Part shown: positions 17,874 through 28,291 of the stretch, in pieces | How positions within the stretch are numbered: position 1 is the first letter of the stretch | Layout: the number at the start of each line of letters is the position of its first letter | Assembly (NCBI GenBank): GCA_019752375.1 | Contig: JAIEMG010000214.1 | Span: 1-39,613, forward strand | DNA from: Gemmataceae bacterium | GTDB taxonomy: Bacteria; Planctomycetota; Planctomycetia; Gemmatales; Gemmataceae | Direction: 5' to 3' | Length of the DNA stretch: 39,613 nucleotides | Translations under genes and position numbers: made by a program | The notes under the pieces: model-generated | What the model was told of the DNA's origin: nothing | Databases searched by the model: none | The model's input: the letters and a program-made list of their open reading frames with translations, nothing else

Positions 17874-19607
17874 ATGGCAGAGCACGAAGACCCCGGCCAG
17901 CCGGTCAAGCCGCGCCTGGGCCTGTTTGATGCCGTCAGCATCATGGTTGGCATCGTCATCGGTTCCTCGATCTTCGAATCGGCGCCGGTGATCTTCAACA
18001 GCGTTCCCAGTCCCGCCTGGGCGATGGCCGTGTGGGTCCTCGGCGGCGTGCTCTCGCTTGTGGGCGCCTTGTGCTATGCGGAGCTTGCCAGCACCTATCC
18101 GCGCAGCGGCGGCGATTACGTTTACCTCACACGGGCCTATGGCCCCTGGGCGGGCTTCCTCTTCGGCTGGGCGCAGCTTGCGGTCGTCATCACGGCCAGC
18201 ATCGGCGCGATGGCGTTCGTTTTCGGCCGCTATGCAGCTGCCTTCATGGCCGTGCCCAACGAGGCGCTGCGCAAAACCCTGGAAGCCAGTCCCGACGCCT
18301 GGGAAACGAAAGTGACTCTGGCGGTCAGCATCGTGCCTGACGGTCAGGAAAAGCAGTGGATCGCGTACCTTGCCATCGGCGCCGTGGTTGCCTTGACGCT
18401 GATGAATCTGCTGGGCGTGGTGCTGGGCAAGACGGTGCAAAACCTGCTCACGCTGGTCAAGCTGACCGGTCTGGGCGCCATTGTCTATTTTGGTTTCCAG
18501 TCGCCTCAGCAGGCGGCCTTTGCCGCACCCGAGGCGGCCGGCGGCGCCAACTTTACCTTGGCGATGATCCTGGTCCTGTACGCTTACGGCGGCTGGAATG
18601 ACATGGCCTTTGTCGCTGCCGAAATGCGCAACAAGCGCAGCATCCCGCGTGCCCTGATTGCCGGCACGTCGATCATTACGTTGTTCTACCTGGCCGTGAA
18701 CGCGGCCTACATCATGGCGCTCGGCTGGGACGGCGTGCGAAAGTTCTACCCGCCGGTCGCGAGTGCGGTGCTGAGCAAGGAACTGGGCGATTTCGCTGGC
18801 CGCGGCATGTCGGTCCTGGTCATGATCTCCGCCCTGGGCGCCATCAATGGCCTGATCTTCACCGGATCGCGCGTCTATTCCAGCCTGGGCAATGACTGGC
18901 GCATCTTCGCCGTGATGGGCCACTGGAACAAGTCTCTGGGCTCGCCGGTGTATTCGTTGCTCATTCAGGCGGGGGTTGCCGTCGCCATGATTTTCGGCGT
19001 CGGCACGGAGGACGGCCGCAAGGCCATCGACGGCGCGCTCGTTGGAACGGGCAAGCTGCTGCAAGACACCACCGGCCTTCATCGGCTGGAGATGGTGATC
19101 CACGACTGGCCCGATGCGCCGCCGCCCGACATCAACCAGGTGCCGGTGCTGGACCCATTGCCATGGGACAAGTATCGGGGAGGCTTCGACACGCTTGTTG
19201 CCGGCACGGCGCCCGTCTTCTGGCTGTTCTTCCTGGGCACCGGCGTTGCTCTGTTTGCCTTGCGGCAGCGCGATCCGGATCTGCCGCGACCGTTCACCGT
19301 GCCCTGGTTCCCGCTGCTTCCACTGATCTTCTGCGGCATGTGCTTCTTCATGCTCTACCGCGCGCTCGACTATGCCGAGACGATCTCGTTGCTCGGCTGG
19401 ATTCCACTGGCGCTGGGTCTCCCGCTGTACTACCTCAGCGGCCGGACCGATTCGCCGAACTCTCAACCAACGCCTCCTGCGGCACCGGAACCCGAACCGG
19501 CCGCTGTCCACATGCCGACGGAGGGCGAAATCCAGCAGCCGCCCACGGTCGAGCAGTTCATCGTTCCCGACGCAGCCGGCGAAGCGCCTGTAAAAACCGG
19601 CGATTGA
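17874..19607 (+). CDS. APC-superfamily amino acid permease
   Basis: 577 aa integral membrane protein. The first span carries the APC signature LFDAVSIMVGIVIGSSIFESAPVI, followed by WAMAVWVLGGVLSLVGALCYAELASTYPRSGGDYVYL, the conserved TM2-TM3 block (ELASTYPRSGGDYVYL). About 12 spans follow, including ALIAGTSIITLFYLAVNAAYIMAL and LPLIFCGMCFFMLY. Between late spans is an unusual long soluble insert (about residues 370-440; LVGTGKLLQDTTGLHRLEM...LPWDKYRGGFDTL). The C-terminus is a Pro/Glu-rich cytoplasmic tail. It should take up amino acids by secondary transport across the inner membrane. AAGGAG precedes the ATG. Confidence 0.88.
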   Translation: MAEHEDPGQPVKPRLGLFDAVSIMVGIVIGSSIFESAPVIFNSVPSPAWAMAVWVLGGVLSLVGALCYAELASTYPRSGGDYVYLTRAYGPWAGFLFGWAQLAVVITASIGAMAFVFGRYAAAFMAVPNEALRKTLEASPDAWETKVTLAVSIVPDGQEKQWIAYLAIGAVVALTLMNLLGVVLGKTVQNLLTLVKLTGLGAIVYFGFQSPQQAAFAAPEAAGGANFTLAMILVLYAYGGWNDMAFVAAEMRNKRSIPRALIAGTSIITLFYLAVNAAYIMALGWDGVRKFYPPVASAVLSKELGDFAGRGMSVLVMISALGAINGLIFTGSRVYSSLGNDWRIFAVMGHWNKSLGSPVYSLLIQAGVAVAMIFGVGTEDGRKAIDGALVGTGKLLQDTTGLHRLEMVIHDWPDAPPPDINQVPVLDPLPWDKYRGGFDTLVAGTAPVFWLFFLGTGVALFALRQRDPDLPRPFTVPWFPLLPLIFCGMCFFMLYRALDYAETISLLGWIPLALGLPLYYLSGRTDSPNSQPTPPAAPEPEPAAVHMPTEGEIQQPPTVEQFIVPDAAGEAPVKTGD

Positions 19608-19700
19608 CCTTTCACGACGATCGTTTGCCAGGCGGTGGACGCGGGGGCAAGGAACCCGGCGTCCGTCGCTTTCAGGGTGTCTTAACAAGGAGAAGCATCC

Positions 19701-22700
19701 ATGCATCGGACTTTCATCCTCGGCAAGCTGGTGGGGCTGGCACTGCTCGTGCAGATGTCATTCCTGCTGGGCCAGGACGTACTCAGTCAGGAAACGCCAA
19801 AGACCGCGGTGGCTCGCGTGCGGCTGTTCGTGCCGGCAAGCGCCATCGTGGAAGTCGAAGGGGCCCGCACCAAGCAGACCGGGGAAGAACGGCTCTTCAC
19901 CTCGCCGCCGCTCACGGTCGGCAAGACCTACACCTACAACATCAAGGTCACCTGGACCGACAAGGCCGGTCAGCCGGTCGTGAAGGAAGAAGCCGTCAAG
20001 GTCAAGGGCGGCGAAGAGACCGTCGTTGACCTGCGGCCCAGCGGCACGACGCCGAAGGAAACGCCCAAGGGCGGCACCGTTCGCCTCGACGTGCCCTACG
20101 TGCCCACGCCGCAGGAAATCGTCGACAAGATGCTCGAGATGGCCAACGTCACCGATCAGGACATGGTCTACGATCTCGGCTGCGGCGACGGGCGCATTGT
20201 CGTCACCGCCGCCAAGAAGCATGGCGCCAAGGGCGTCGGCATTGACCTCGATCCGCTCCGCGTCCGCGATTCCAACGAGAACGTCAAGAAGAACAAGGTC
20301 GAGAAGCTGGTCGAAATCCGCGAAGGCAACGCCCTCAAGGTCGACGACATCAGCAAGGCCAGCGTGGTGACGCTGTACCTCCTGCCCGAAGTGAACCTCA
20401 AGCTGCGGCCCATCCTCCAGAAGCAGCTCAAGCAGGGTGCCCGCATCGTCTCGCACGATTTCGACATGGGCGACTGGCGGCCGCTGAAGGAAGAGACCAT
20501 CAAGGACAAGTCCGGCACCGAGCACACGCTCTTCCTGTGGGAAGTCGGCGCTTCCAACGAAGGCCCTCTGAAGAAAGAAGACAAGAAGGAGGAGAAGAAG
20601 GAGGAAAAGAAGGAAGAGAAGAAGCGGCCCAAGCTGGACGTCCCCTACGTGCCGACGCCGCAAGAAGTCGTGGACAAGATGCTGGAGACCGCCAAGCTCA
20701 CCAAGGACGACGTGGTCTATGACCTGGGCTGCGGCGATGGCCGCATCGTCGTGACGGCTGCCAAGAAGTACGGCTGCAAGGCCGTCGGCGTCGATCTCGA
20801 CCCGGTCCGCGTCAAGGAATCGCTGGAGAACGTCAAGAAGGCCGGCGTCGAGAAGCTCGTCGAGATCCGCGAGGGCGACGCCCTCAAGGTGAAGGACATC
20901 GGCAAGGCGAGCGTCGTCACCCTGTACCTGCTGCCGGAGCTGAACGAGAAGCTGCGGCCGATCCTCAAGAAGGAGCTCAAGGAAGGCTCGCGCATCGTCT
21001 GCCACGATTTCGACATGGGCGACTGGAAGCCGCTCAAGGAACTGAGCATGAAGGACAAGGAAGGCGACGAGCACAGCATCTACCTGTACATCCTCGGCAA
21101 GGAGACCGGTAAGGAAGACAAGAAGGAGAAGAAGGAAGGTAAGGCGGAGCCGGAAGCCATCGCACCGCCAACGCCGCTCGGCCGCCTCCTCGCCCGCGCC
21201 GACGACAAGAAGGACAAAGACACGGAGCCCGACGTCATCTACGTGCCAACGCCGCAAGCCGTCGTCGACAAGATGCTGGAAATGGCGAAGGTCAAGAAGG
21301 ACGACATCGTCTGGGACCTGGGCTGCGGCGACGCCCGCATTCCCGTGACCGCTGCCAAGAAGTTCGGCTGCAAGGCGATGGGCTACGACGTCGATCCCGA
21401 GCGGATCAAGGACTCCAACGCCAACGTCAAGAAGAACAAGGTCGAAGACCTGGTCAAAATCGAGAAGAAGGACATCTTCACCCTCGATCTCAGCAAGGGA
21501 CCGACCGTCGTTACGCTGTATCTGCTGCCTCGTTTGAACGTGAAACTCATCCCGCAACTGGACAAGCTGCCCAAGGGTTCGCGCATCGTCTCGCACGACT
21601 TCGACATGGAAGGCGTCAAGCCCGACGAGGTCGTCAAGCTGAACGCCAAGGACGACCGCGGCAATGAACGCGAGCACACCATCTACCTGTGGACGGTGCC
21701 GCTCAAGAAGGAAAAGAAGGAAGACAAGCAGAGCGCCGCCCCGGCGGAGCGCCTGCCGATGCCTGCGGCCACGAGCTTCGTCGCCTTTGACGACAAGAAG
21801 GACAAGGAACGCGAGCCGGACGTGATTTACGTGCCGACGCCGCAAGCCGTTGTGGACAAGATGCTCGAGATGGCCAAGGTCAAGAAGGACGACGTCGTGT
21901 GGGACCTGGGCTGCGGCGACGCCCGCATTCCGGTGACCGCTGCCAAGAAGTTCGGCTGCAAGGCCGTGGGTTACGACGTCGATCCCGAGCGGATCAAGGA
22001 CTCCAACGACAACGTGAAGAAGAACAAGGTCGAGGACCTCGTCAAGATCGAGAAGAAAGACATCTTCACGCTCGACCTCAGCAAGGGGCCGACGGTCGTT
22101 ACCCTGTACCTGCTGCCCCGATTGAACGTGAAGTTGATCCCGCAACTGGACAAGCTGCCGAAGGGCTCGCGCATTGTCTCGCACGACTTCGACATGGAGG
22201 GCGTCAAGCCCGACGAAGTGGTGCGGCTCAAGGCGAAGGACGACCGGGGCAACGAGCGCGAGCACACGATCTACCTCTGGACGGTGCCGCTCAACAAGGA
22301 AAAGAAGGACGACAAGGGCAGCGGCCTGAGCGCTGACGATATCGGCATCGATCCCGCGTTGCCCGCCAACTACAACGTCGATCGCATCGACGCCGTCGCG
22401 AAGAAAGTCGCCAAGGCCGAGGACAAGAAGGAAGACAAGACGCCGGACGTGATCTACGTCCCGACACCGCAGGCCGTGGTGGACAAGATGCTCGAGCTGG
22501 CCGAAGTGAAGAAGGCCGACGTGGTCTACGATCTCGGTTGTGGCGATGCCCGCATCCCCGTCACCGCAGCCAAGAAGTTCGGCTGCAAGGCGGTCGGCTT
22601 CGACATCGATCCCGAGCGGATCAAGGACTCGAATGAGAACGTGAAGAAGAACAAGGTCGAGGACCTCGTCAAGATCGAGAAGAAGGACATCTTCACGCTC

Positions 22701-22937
22701 GATCTCAGCAAGGAGCCGACCGTTGTGACCCTCTATCTCCTGCCGCGGCTCAACGTGAAGTTGATCCCGCAGCTGGAGAAGCTCCCGAAGGGCTCGCGGA
22801 TCGTCTCGCACGACTTCGACATGGAAGGCGTCAAGCCGGACAAGGTCGTCAAGATGAACGCCAAGGACGACCGCGGCAATGAACGCGAGCACACCATCTA
22901 CCTGTGGACGGTGCCGCTCAACAAGGAAAAGAAGTAA
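19701..22937 (+). CDS. Exported protein with five tandem SAM-methyltransferase domains
   Basis: 1078 aa. Signal peptide (to about LLGQDVLSQ), then a beta domain resembling planctomycete TIGR03000 (VRLFVPASAIVEVEGARTKQ...GKTYTYNIKV), then five similar class I methyltransferase domains starting near residues 129, 312, 510, 706 and 915. Each opens YVPTPQxVVDKMLE, carries motif I (YDLGCGDGR in copies 1-2, DLGCGDAR in 3-5), an acidic VGxDLDP/GYDVDP loop, TLYLLP and SHDFDM. The layout recalls FAM173-type protein-lysine methyltransferases. Lys/Glu-rich linkers join the domains. Copies 3-5 are nearly identical, indicating recent duplication. SAM outside the cytoplasm is unexpected, so either the leader is not used as it appears or the domains have another role. 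Confidence 0.8.
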   Translation: MHRTFILGKLVGLALLVQMSFLLGQDVLSQETPKTAVARVRLFVPASAIVEVEGARTKQTGEERLFTSPPLTVGKTYTYNIKVTWTDKAGQPVVKEEAVKVKGGEETVVDLRPSGTTPKETPKGGTVRLDVPYVPTPQEIVDKMLEMANVTDQDMVYDLGCGDGRIVVTAAKKHGAKGVGIDLDPLRVRDSNENVKKNKVEKLVEIREGNALKVDDISKASVVTLYLLPEVNLKLRPILQKQLKQGARIVSHDFDMGDWRPLKEETIKDKSGTEHTLFLWEVGASNEGPLKKEDKKEEKKEEKKEEKKRPKLDVPYVPTPQEVVDKMLETAKLTKDDVVYDLGCGDGRIVVTAAKKYGCKAVGVDLDPVRVKESLENVKKAGVEKLVEIREGDALKVKDIGKASVVTLYLLPELNEKLRPILKKELKEGSRIVCHDFDMGDWKPLKELSMKDKEGDEHSIYLYILGKETGKEDKKEKKEGKAEPEAIAPPTPLGRLLARADDKKDKDTEPDVIYVPTPQAVVDKMLEMAKVKKDDIVWDLGCGDARIPVTAAKKFGCKAMGYDVDPERIKDSNANVKKNKVEDLVKIEKKDIFTLDLSKGPTVVTLYLLPRLNVKLIPQLDKLPKGSRIVSHDFDMEGVKPDEVVKLNAKDDRGNEREHTIYLWTVPLKKEKKEDKQSAAPAERLPMPAATSFVAFDDKKDKEREPDVIYVPTPQAVVDKMLEMAKVKKDDVVWDLGCGDARIPVTAAKKFGCKAVGYDVDPERIKDSNDNVKKNKVEDLVKIEKKDIFTLDLSKGPTVVTLYLLPRLNVKLIPQLDKLPKGSRIVSHDFDMEGVKPDEVVRLKAKDDRGNEREHTIYLWTVPLNKEKKDDKGSGLSADDIGIDPALPANYNVDRIDAVAKKVAKAEDKKEDKTPDVIYVPTPQAVVDKMLELAEVKKADVVYDLGCGDARIPVTAAKKFGCKAVGFDIDPERIKDSNENVKKNKVEDLVKIEKKDIFTLDLSKEPTVVTLYLLPRLNVKLIPQLEKLPKGSRIVSHDFDMEGVKPDKVVKMNAKDDRGNEREHTIYLWTVPLNKEKK

Positions 22938-22951
22938 CAGCGCGAAGAGCG

Positions 22952-22997
22952 AAACGCGAAGAGCCGGGAGTCCACGAACTCCCGGCTCTTCGCGTTT
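22952..22997. terminator. Strong 20-bp hairpin terminator
   Basis: Two perfectly complementary 20-base arms (AAACGCGAAGAGCCGGGAGT and its reverse complement) around a 6-base loop, 15 bases after the methyltransferase stop codon, ending in CGCGTTTGC. It can end transcription of the five-methyltransferase gene. Confidence 0.8.
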
Positions 22998-23023
22998 GCA
23001 CTGACACGTTTGATACCTGGCAA

Positions 23024-23075
23024 GGTGGGCCAGACACTCTTGTCTGGCCGGCCAGACAAGAGTGTCTGGCCCACC
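23024..23075. repeat. Perfect 52-bp palindrome (REP-like pair)
   Basis: Two 26-base arms with no spacer; each arm is itself a hairpin (GGCCAGACA / TGTCTGGCC). The foot is GTGG rather than GTAG. Lies between the convergent methyltransferase and HEAT-repeat genes. Confidence 0.7.
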
Positions 23076-23122
23076 GAACACAACCATTCTCTACTGCGCG
23101 AAGTAAAGCTCCTGACCGATCT

Positions 23123-23794
23123 TTACTTGCTCTGAATGATCTCGATGGCAAACGCCGCCGTGTTGCGCACGTTGGCATCGCTGTCCACCTGCGCGGCTCG
23201 CTGGAGCGCCGGCAGGGATTTGGGCGCGCGGATCAGGGCAAGCGCCTTTGCCGCGGCCTCGCGCACCGTGGGATTCGGATCGCCGGACAGCGTGGCGGCG
23301 AGCGGGTCCACGGCGCGATGAGCGTGCAGGCGGCCAAGTTGGGTCACGCTGTCCAGCCGCACTTGCTCGCTGGGGTCAGCCAGCTGGTGTAGCAGCTGGC
23401 TGATTTCGCGCTGTCGGCCATCGTTGCTGACCGGCTGCGCCGCAACCGGAGCGCCCGGCACTACGGCCGGCGCGGGCGGAGGAGGCGGCACGGGGCGCGG
23501 GGGCGGTGCGGTTTCATCCGCGGGCGGCGCATACGATTGCACCGGCGGTGCAGCCTGAACCACCGGCGCCGGTTGCAGGATGACCGGAGCTGGCGCCACC
23601 ACAATTGGCGGCTGCGCGACGTACACCGGGTACGGTCGATAGTAGTAGTAACCGCCGTAGTAAGGGCGATAGCAGCCCGGACCGCCAAAGCGGACTCCGA
23701 CCGACCAGTTGTTGCCTGCGTTGGCCCCTTCGGCGCCGATGGCCAGAGCGGTCAAGGCAGCCAGGCCGCACGCAAATCGTTGCACGATACTCAT
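23123..23794 (-). CDS. Secreted HEAT-repeat protein
   Basis: 223 aa. Signal peptide MSIVQRFACGLAALTALAIGAEGANA, then an aromatic Tyr-rich stretch (CYRPYYGGYYYYRPYPVYV), a Pro/Ala/Val-rich linker (residues about 60-125), and a C-terminal HEAT-repeat domain: REISQLLHQLADPSEQVRLDSVTQLG, AVDPLAATLSGDPNPTVREAAAKAL, SLPALQRAAQVDSDANVRNTAAFAIEII. HEAT repeats form a curved helical scaffold for protein contacts. GGAGTG sits six bases before the ATG. A shorter HEAT gene lies immediately upstream on the same strand and closely resembles this C-terminus. Confidence 0.75.
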   Translation of the reverse strand: MSIVQRFACGLAALTALAIGAEGANAGNNWSVGVRFGGPGCYRPYYGGYYYYRPYPVYVAQPPIVVAPAPVILQPAPVVQAAPPVQSYAPPADETAPPPRPVPPPPPAPAVVPGAPVAAQPVSNDGRQREISQLLHQLADPSEQVRLDSVTQLGRLHAHRAVDPLAATLSGDPNPTVREAAAKALALIRAPKSLPALQRAAQVDSDANVRNTAAFAIEIIQSK

Positions 23795-23804
23795 CGAAGC
23801 ACTC

Positions 23805-24107
23805 CTATCGATCAGCGAGCTGAATAATCTCAGCCGCGAACTGGGCGGTATGACGAACTTTAGGGTCGAGGTCCTTCTCCGCCGCTCCGCGCAAAGCGGG
23901 AAGTGCCGACGTGGCACGTTTGCTCCCGGAGCCAATCAACGCGAGCGCCTGGGCAGCTGCTGCCCGAACGTCTGGGCTTGTGTCCTCGGCAACCAAGGCG
24001 ACGAGCGGATCGACAGCGCGACTAGCCCGTAATCGACCCAACGCTTGTGCGCTTCTCTCCCTTTCCCGCACTTTACGGTCGACTAGCCCGCGAAGGTGAC
24101 GATCCAC
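23805..24107 (-). pseudogene. HEAT-repeat fragment, paralogue of downstream gene, possibly 5'-truncated
   Basis: 100 codons from a GTG with no visible ribosome-binding site. The sequence (RSAQALGRLRASRAVDPLVALVAEDTSPDVRAAAAQALALI, and VRHTAQFAAEIIQLADR) matches the HEAT domain of the neighbouring 223-aa protein but lacks signal peptide and linker. The frame stays open upstream to a stop at 24159-24161 without any ATG, encoding a plausible Asp/Pro-rich extension (KECADDPWPEVNPDYV). It therefore looks like the 3' part of a gene that lost its beginning, though an unusual start codon cannot be excluded. Its stop lies 11 bases before the start of the next gene. Confidence 0.45.
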
Positions 24108-24254
24108 ATAGTCAGGATTTACCTCCGGCCATGGATCGTCAGCGCATTCTTTCAGAGTCTATCTGCAAAGAAACGCTTGAAACTAGGGGTATCCTGGAAT
24201 TGCGATCACGCCTGAATCGCGTTTTCTGCTGGATATTTCGGCGATCATCCGGTT

Positions 24255-24668
24255 TCAGGCCCCGCATGAATCACCAAGGCCCCCTAATTTCATGGGAAAA
24301 CTCTCCGGATAGACTCTCAATACGATTGAGCCGGTGAGGTAAGCATCAGTCTGAAATTCAATGTCGAACATCAGAGCGCCCGACTGGACATCTACTTTTG
24401 ACTTGAGCAGGAACAGCCCCTCGGTCGTAAACATTGCAGCCTGAAGTTCCCGCACCACCGCGGTGGGCGGCATTCGAGTTTCTGAAGCGAGCTCGATCAG
24501 CGTTTCGGCAGCAGAGAACCAGGGAAAGGATGCTTCGTGCCTGGGAATTGTCTGCAAATATCGCTCGCCTTGGTCGAAATCCCCCGACCATCCACTCTGC
24601 GCCTGGGTGACTCCAGCTGCGCCGAGCATCGCTACCAGTCCCAAGAGAAAAGGGCGCATCGTATTCAT
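24255..24668 (-). CDS. Small secreted protein of unknown function
   Basis: 137 aa. Signal peptide MNTMRPFLLGLVAMLGAAGVTQAQ with GGGAG upstream of the ATG. The mature part (SGWSGDFDQGERYLQTIPRHEASF, TLIELASETRMPPTAVVRELQAAMFTTEGLFLL in pieces, DIEFQTDAYLTGSIVLRVYPESFP) is mixed helix then beta strand. I recognise no family. It is first in a same-strand row with the HEAT fragment and the secreted HEAT protein, separated from the fragment by 147 bases. Confidence 0.55.
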   Translation of the reverse strand: MNTMRPFLLGLVAMLGAAGVTQAQSGWSGDFDQGERYLQTIPRHEASFPWFSAAETLIELASETRMPPTAVVRELQAAMFTTEGLFLLKSKVDVQSGALMFDIEFQTDAYLTGSIVLRVYPESFPMKLGGLGDSCGA

Positions 24669-25227
24669 CGACACAACTCCCTGGTGGTGATGAGCGATTC
24701 GTGCCGCATGGGTCCGGCGGGATCGAACCAGGAGGCAATCATCGCCATCCCGGTCCTGCAAAAGGGGTTGCACTATGCCAACTCGCCCGGCGCGGTCAAT
24801 GCGAACCTGGCCGAACCCTCCGCGTACTAGCGCCTGCCCGCACACTCTGCCGCGCAGCTGGCGTCTTCCAGCGTTCCTGATTTCTGTTCAGTGGCAGAGC
24901 CAGGTAGAGATGGCATAATCTGGGAAGGTGTGGCATCCCGCGCCGGCAACATTTGCGCGGATGCGAGATGCCGGGATTCCTGTCCACTTCGGGAAAGGCG
25001 GTGACGATGGAATAGTTGCGGTGTCAGCGGGAGTCAGCGGTCGGAACCGGGACGCAATCCTCGCGGGCCGGCCCACCCTTCTGCTCAAGGGGACTCCCAC
25101 GGAGAGATCGACTCTCCTTGCGGTGCGGCCATCCCGTCAAGTTGGTTTCCGTGTCCTACGACAAGAGAGATCGCTCGGAGACTGGGATCGTCTCGCCGTG
25201 GCACGGGGCCTGGGAACCCCATGCCTG

Positions 25228-25279
25228 ACCCGGTTGCGGCTCGAACGGCCAGCGTCCGCCGTTCCCGCCGCAACCGGGT
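25228..25279 (+). terminator. Hairpin with T-rich 3' side
   Basis: ACCCGGTTGCGGC pairs perfectly with GCCGCAACCGGGT, with an inner GAACGG/CCGTTC stem; TTTGCGTTTG follows. It stands in the long gap 24669-25651, in which I see no convincing gene; what transcript it would end is unknown. Confidence 0.4.
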
Positions 25280-25322
25280 TTTGCGTTTGCCCGTGCGCCA
25301 ACGAAACCGCGTCAGCGCGGTT

Positions 25323-25490
25323 TAGTACTACAGCGCTGGTTTAGAAGCACGATTCACCGGAACAGTCCGTAGCCGCAGGCTTCAGCCTGCGGAGTGAATG
25401 TACGGCACCTGCGACGCCACTCCGCAGGCTAAAGCCTGCGGCTACAGACGTTGCGCGGATCGTTCCGCGGAATGTGGCGCTGTAGTATTA
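25323..25490. mobile_element. MITE-like element containing a GTAG REP pair
   Basis: Terminal inverted repeats TAGTACTACAGCGC (25323-25336) and GCGCTGTAGTATTA (25477-25490) bound 168 bases. Inside, at 25369-25445, are two inverted GTAG units each folding as CCGCAGGCT/AGCCTGCGG. No coding capacity. It lies directly upstream of the hydrolase-like gene. Confidence 0.6.
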
Positions 25491-25651
25491 GCCTGATAGA
25501 TCGAGAAGTCGTTTGGCTCGTGGCCGCGGCGGTGAGGCAGACCGGCGCGGGCCCGGAAAACTGGTTGTGCGGCTGCTTGACCCTCGCTTCTACAGGCCTT
25601 ATGATCGGAACCAATCGACTCGCACCAATCACTTCTTCCGGAGGACCGGAC

Positions 25652-26710
25652 ATGCGACGGTTGCTCTCCCAGCGCTCGGCGCGGACCATCCTCGCCGCCG
25701 TGGCGTTTACGTTCCTGCCCGTGGCCGGTCTTGCACAGACCCCGGACCCACAGAAGATCCAGTTCGAATCGGTAGACAAGGTGATCCTGCGCGGCACCTT
25801 CTACCCCAGCGCGAAGGCAGGCCCGCAATCGCCGGCCGTGCTGCTCGTTCACAAACTCGGCAGCGACCGCCAGCAGCCCGGCTACGAGAGCCTGGCCAAG
25901 GCGCTCCAGGCCAAGGGCTTTGCCGTTCTGACCTTCGACTTCCGCGGCCATGGCGACAGCACCGTCATCAAGGAGGAGTTCTGGAAGTACCCGTCCAACA
26001 CCGCCCGTAACATCCGGGGCGGCAACCCCAAGGCACAGGCGATTGAGTTCAAGGACTTCCAGCCGTCGTACTATCCCATGCTGGTCAACGACATCGCCGC
26101 CGCCAAGTTCGCGCTCGAACTCAAGCACAACGCCAAGGAATGCAACGTCGGCGACCTGATCATCATTGGCGCCGAGGATGGTGCCGCACTCGTGTCGTTC
26201 TGGGTCGGCACCGAAGCGATGCGGCGCCGGTCCGTACCGAATCCGATGGGTGGCTTCCCCATCCAGGGCGAGCCCGAAGTCAAAGACATCGCCGCCGTGG
26301 TTCACCTCAGCATCCGCTCGACGCTTGGGAGCGGAACAAGCACGAAGCAGCTGGCCGGGATTCCAGGCTGGCTGAGCAAGGACGCCAAGATCCGGGACAA
26401 GGTCGGCCAGTTCTTCCTGGTGGGCAAGCTGGACACCACCGGCGACACCTATGCGAACTACCTCTACAAGGACGTCCTCAAGGGACCGATGGCCAAGAAC
26501 AAGTTGATCTTCAAAGCCGAAGTGCCCGAGACCAAGTTGACCGGCACGGAACTGCTGAAGAAGTCGCTGCCGACCGAGGAGTGGATCATCAAGTACGCCG
26601 CCGACAAGGTCATGGACGCCCGGGCCGGTACGGTCTTGGCGGAGCGCGACCTGAAGCAATATCCGCTCATGGCGGTGCCGTTGGCGCAGTTCGGCGTGAC
26701 AGTGCCATAG
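25652..26710 (+). CDS. Exported alpha/beta-hydrolase-like protein lacking the nucleophile Ser
   Basis: 352 aa from an ATG with GGAGG upstream. Signal peptide MRRLLSQRSARTILAAVAFTFLPVAGLAQ. The fold is recognisable: LRGTFYPSAK, PAVLLVHKLGSDRQ (oxyanion-loop HK in place of HG), LAKALQAKGFAVLTFDFRGHGDS, then NDIAAAKFALELK leading to the nucleophile elbow. There the expected GxSxG reads GAEDGA (in LIIIGAEDGAALVSF), so the serine position is Glu. A later QFFLVGKLDTTGD strand resembles the acid-bearing strand. It therefore may be a non-catalytic or altered hydrolase in the periplasm. A longer in-frame opening to 25451 overlaps the MITE and is not used. Confidence 0.7.
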   Translation: MRRLLSQRSARTILAAVAFTFLPVAGLAQTPDPQKIQFESVDKVILRGTFYPSAKAGPQSPAVLLVHKLGSDRQQPGYESLAKALQAKGFAVLTFDFRGHGDSTVIKEEFWKYPSNTARNIRGGNPKAQAIEFKDFQPSYYPMLVNDIAAAKFALELKHNAKECNVGDLIIIGAEDGAALVSFWVGTEAMRRRSVPNPMGGFPIQGEPEVKDIAAVVHLSIRSTLGSGTSTKQLAGIPGWLSKDAKIRDKVGQFFLVGKLDTTGDTYANYLYKDVLKGPMAKNKLIFKAEVPETKLTGTELLKKSLPTEEWIIKYAADKVMDARAGTVLAERDLKQYPLMAVPLAQFGVTVP

Positions 26711-26715
26711 ATTGG

Positions 26716-26850
26716 AATGACGAATGACGAAGCCCGAATGACGAATCAATGACCAAGCCCCAAGGGCCAAACCCGAAACACAGTCGGGAACGACCTTGGG
26801 GCTTGGTCATTGGACATTGATTCGTCATTCGGGCTTCGTCATTCGTCATT
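26716..26850. repeat. Inverted TGACGAA heptamer repeat
   Basis: Left block (26716-26765) contains TGACGAA units and GACCAAGCCCC; right block (26793-26850) is its inverse with TTCGTCA units. The two can form a very long hairpin between the hydrolase-like and DUF1501 genes (convergent), where it could also serve as a bidirectional terminator. Confidence 0.75.
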
Positions 26851-26854
26851 GATC

Positions 26855-28291
<1,437 letters not shown>

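Noticed and set aside
19758..23087. 1109-codon open reading frame on the minus strand
   Set aside because: Exact antisense of the five-methyltransferase gene; its Leu/Val/His-rich product mirrors the Lys/Glu/Asp-rich sense strand of a GC-rich gene and lacks any family motif.
24928..25344. 138-codon plus-strand open frame
   Set aside because: No ribosome-binding site, no motif, and it crosses a hairpin and the left end of the MITE-like element.
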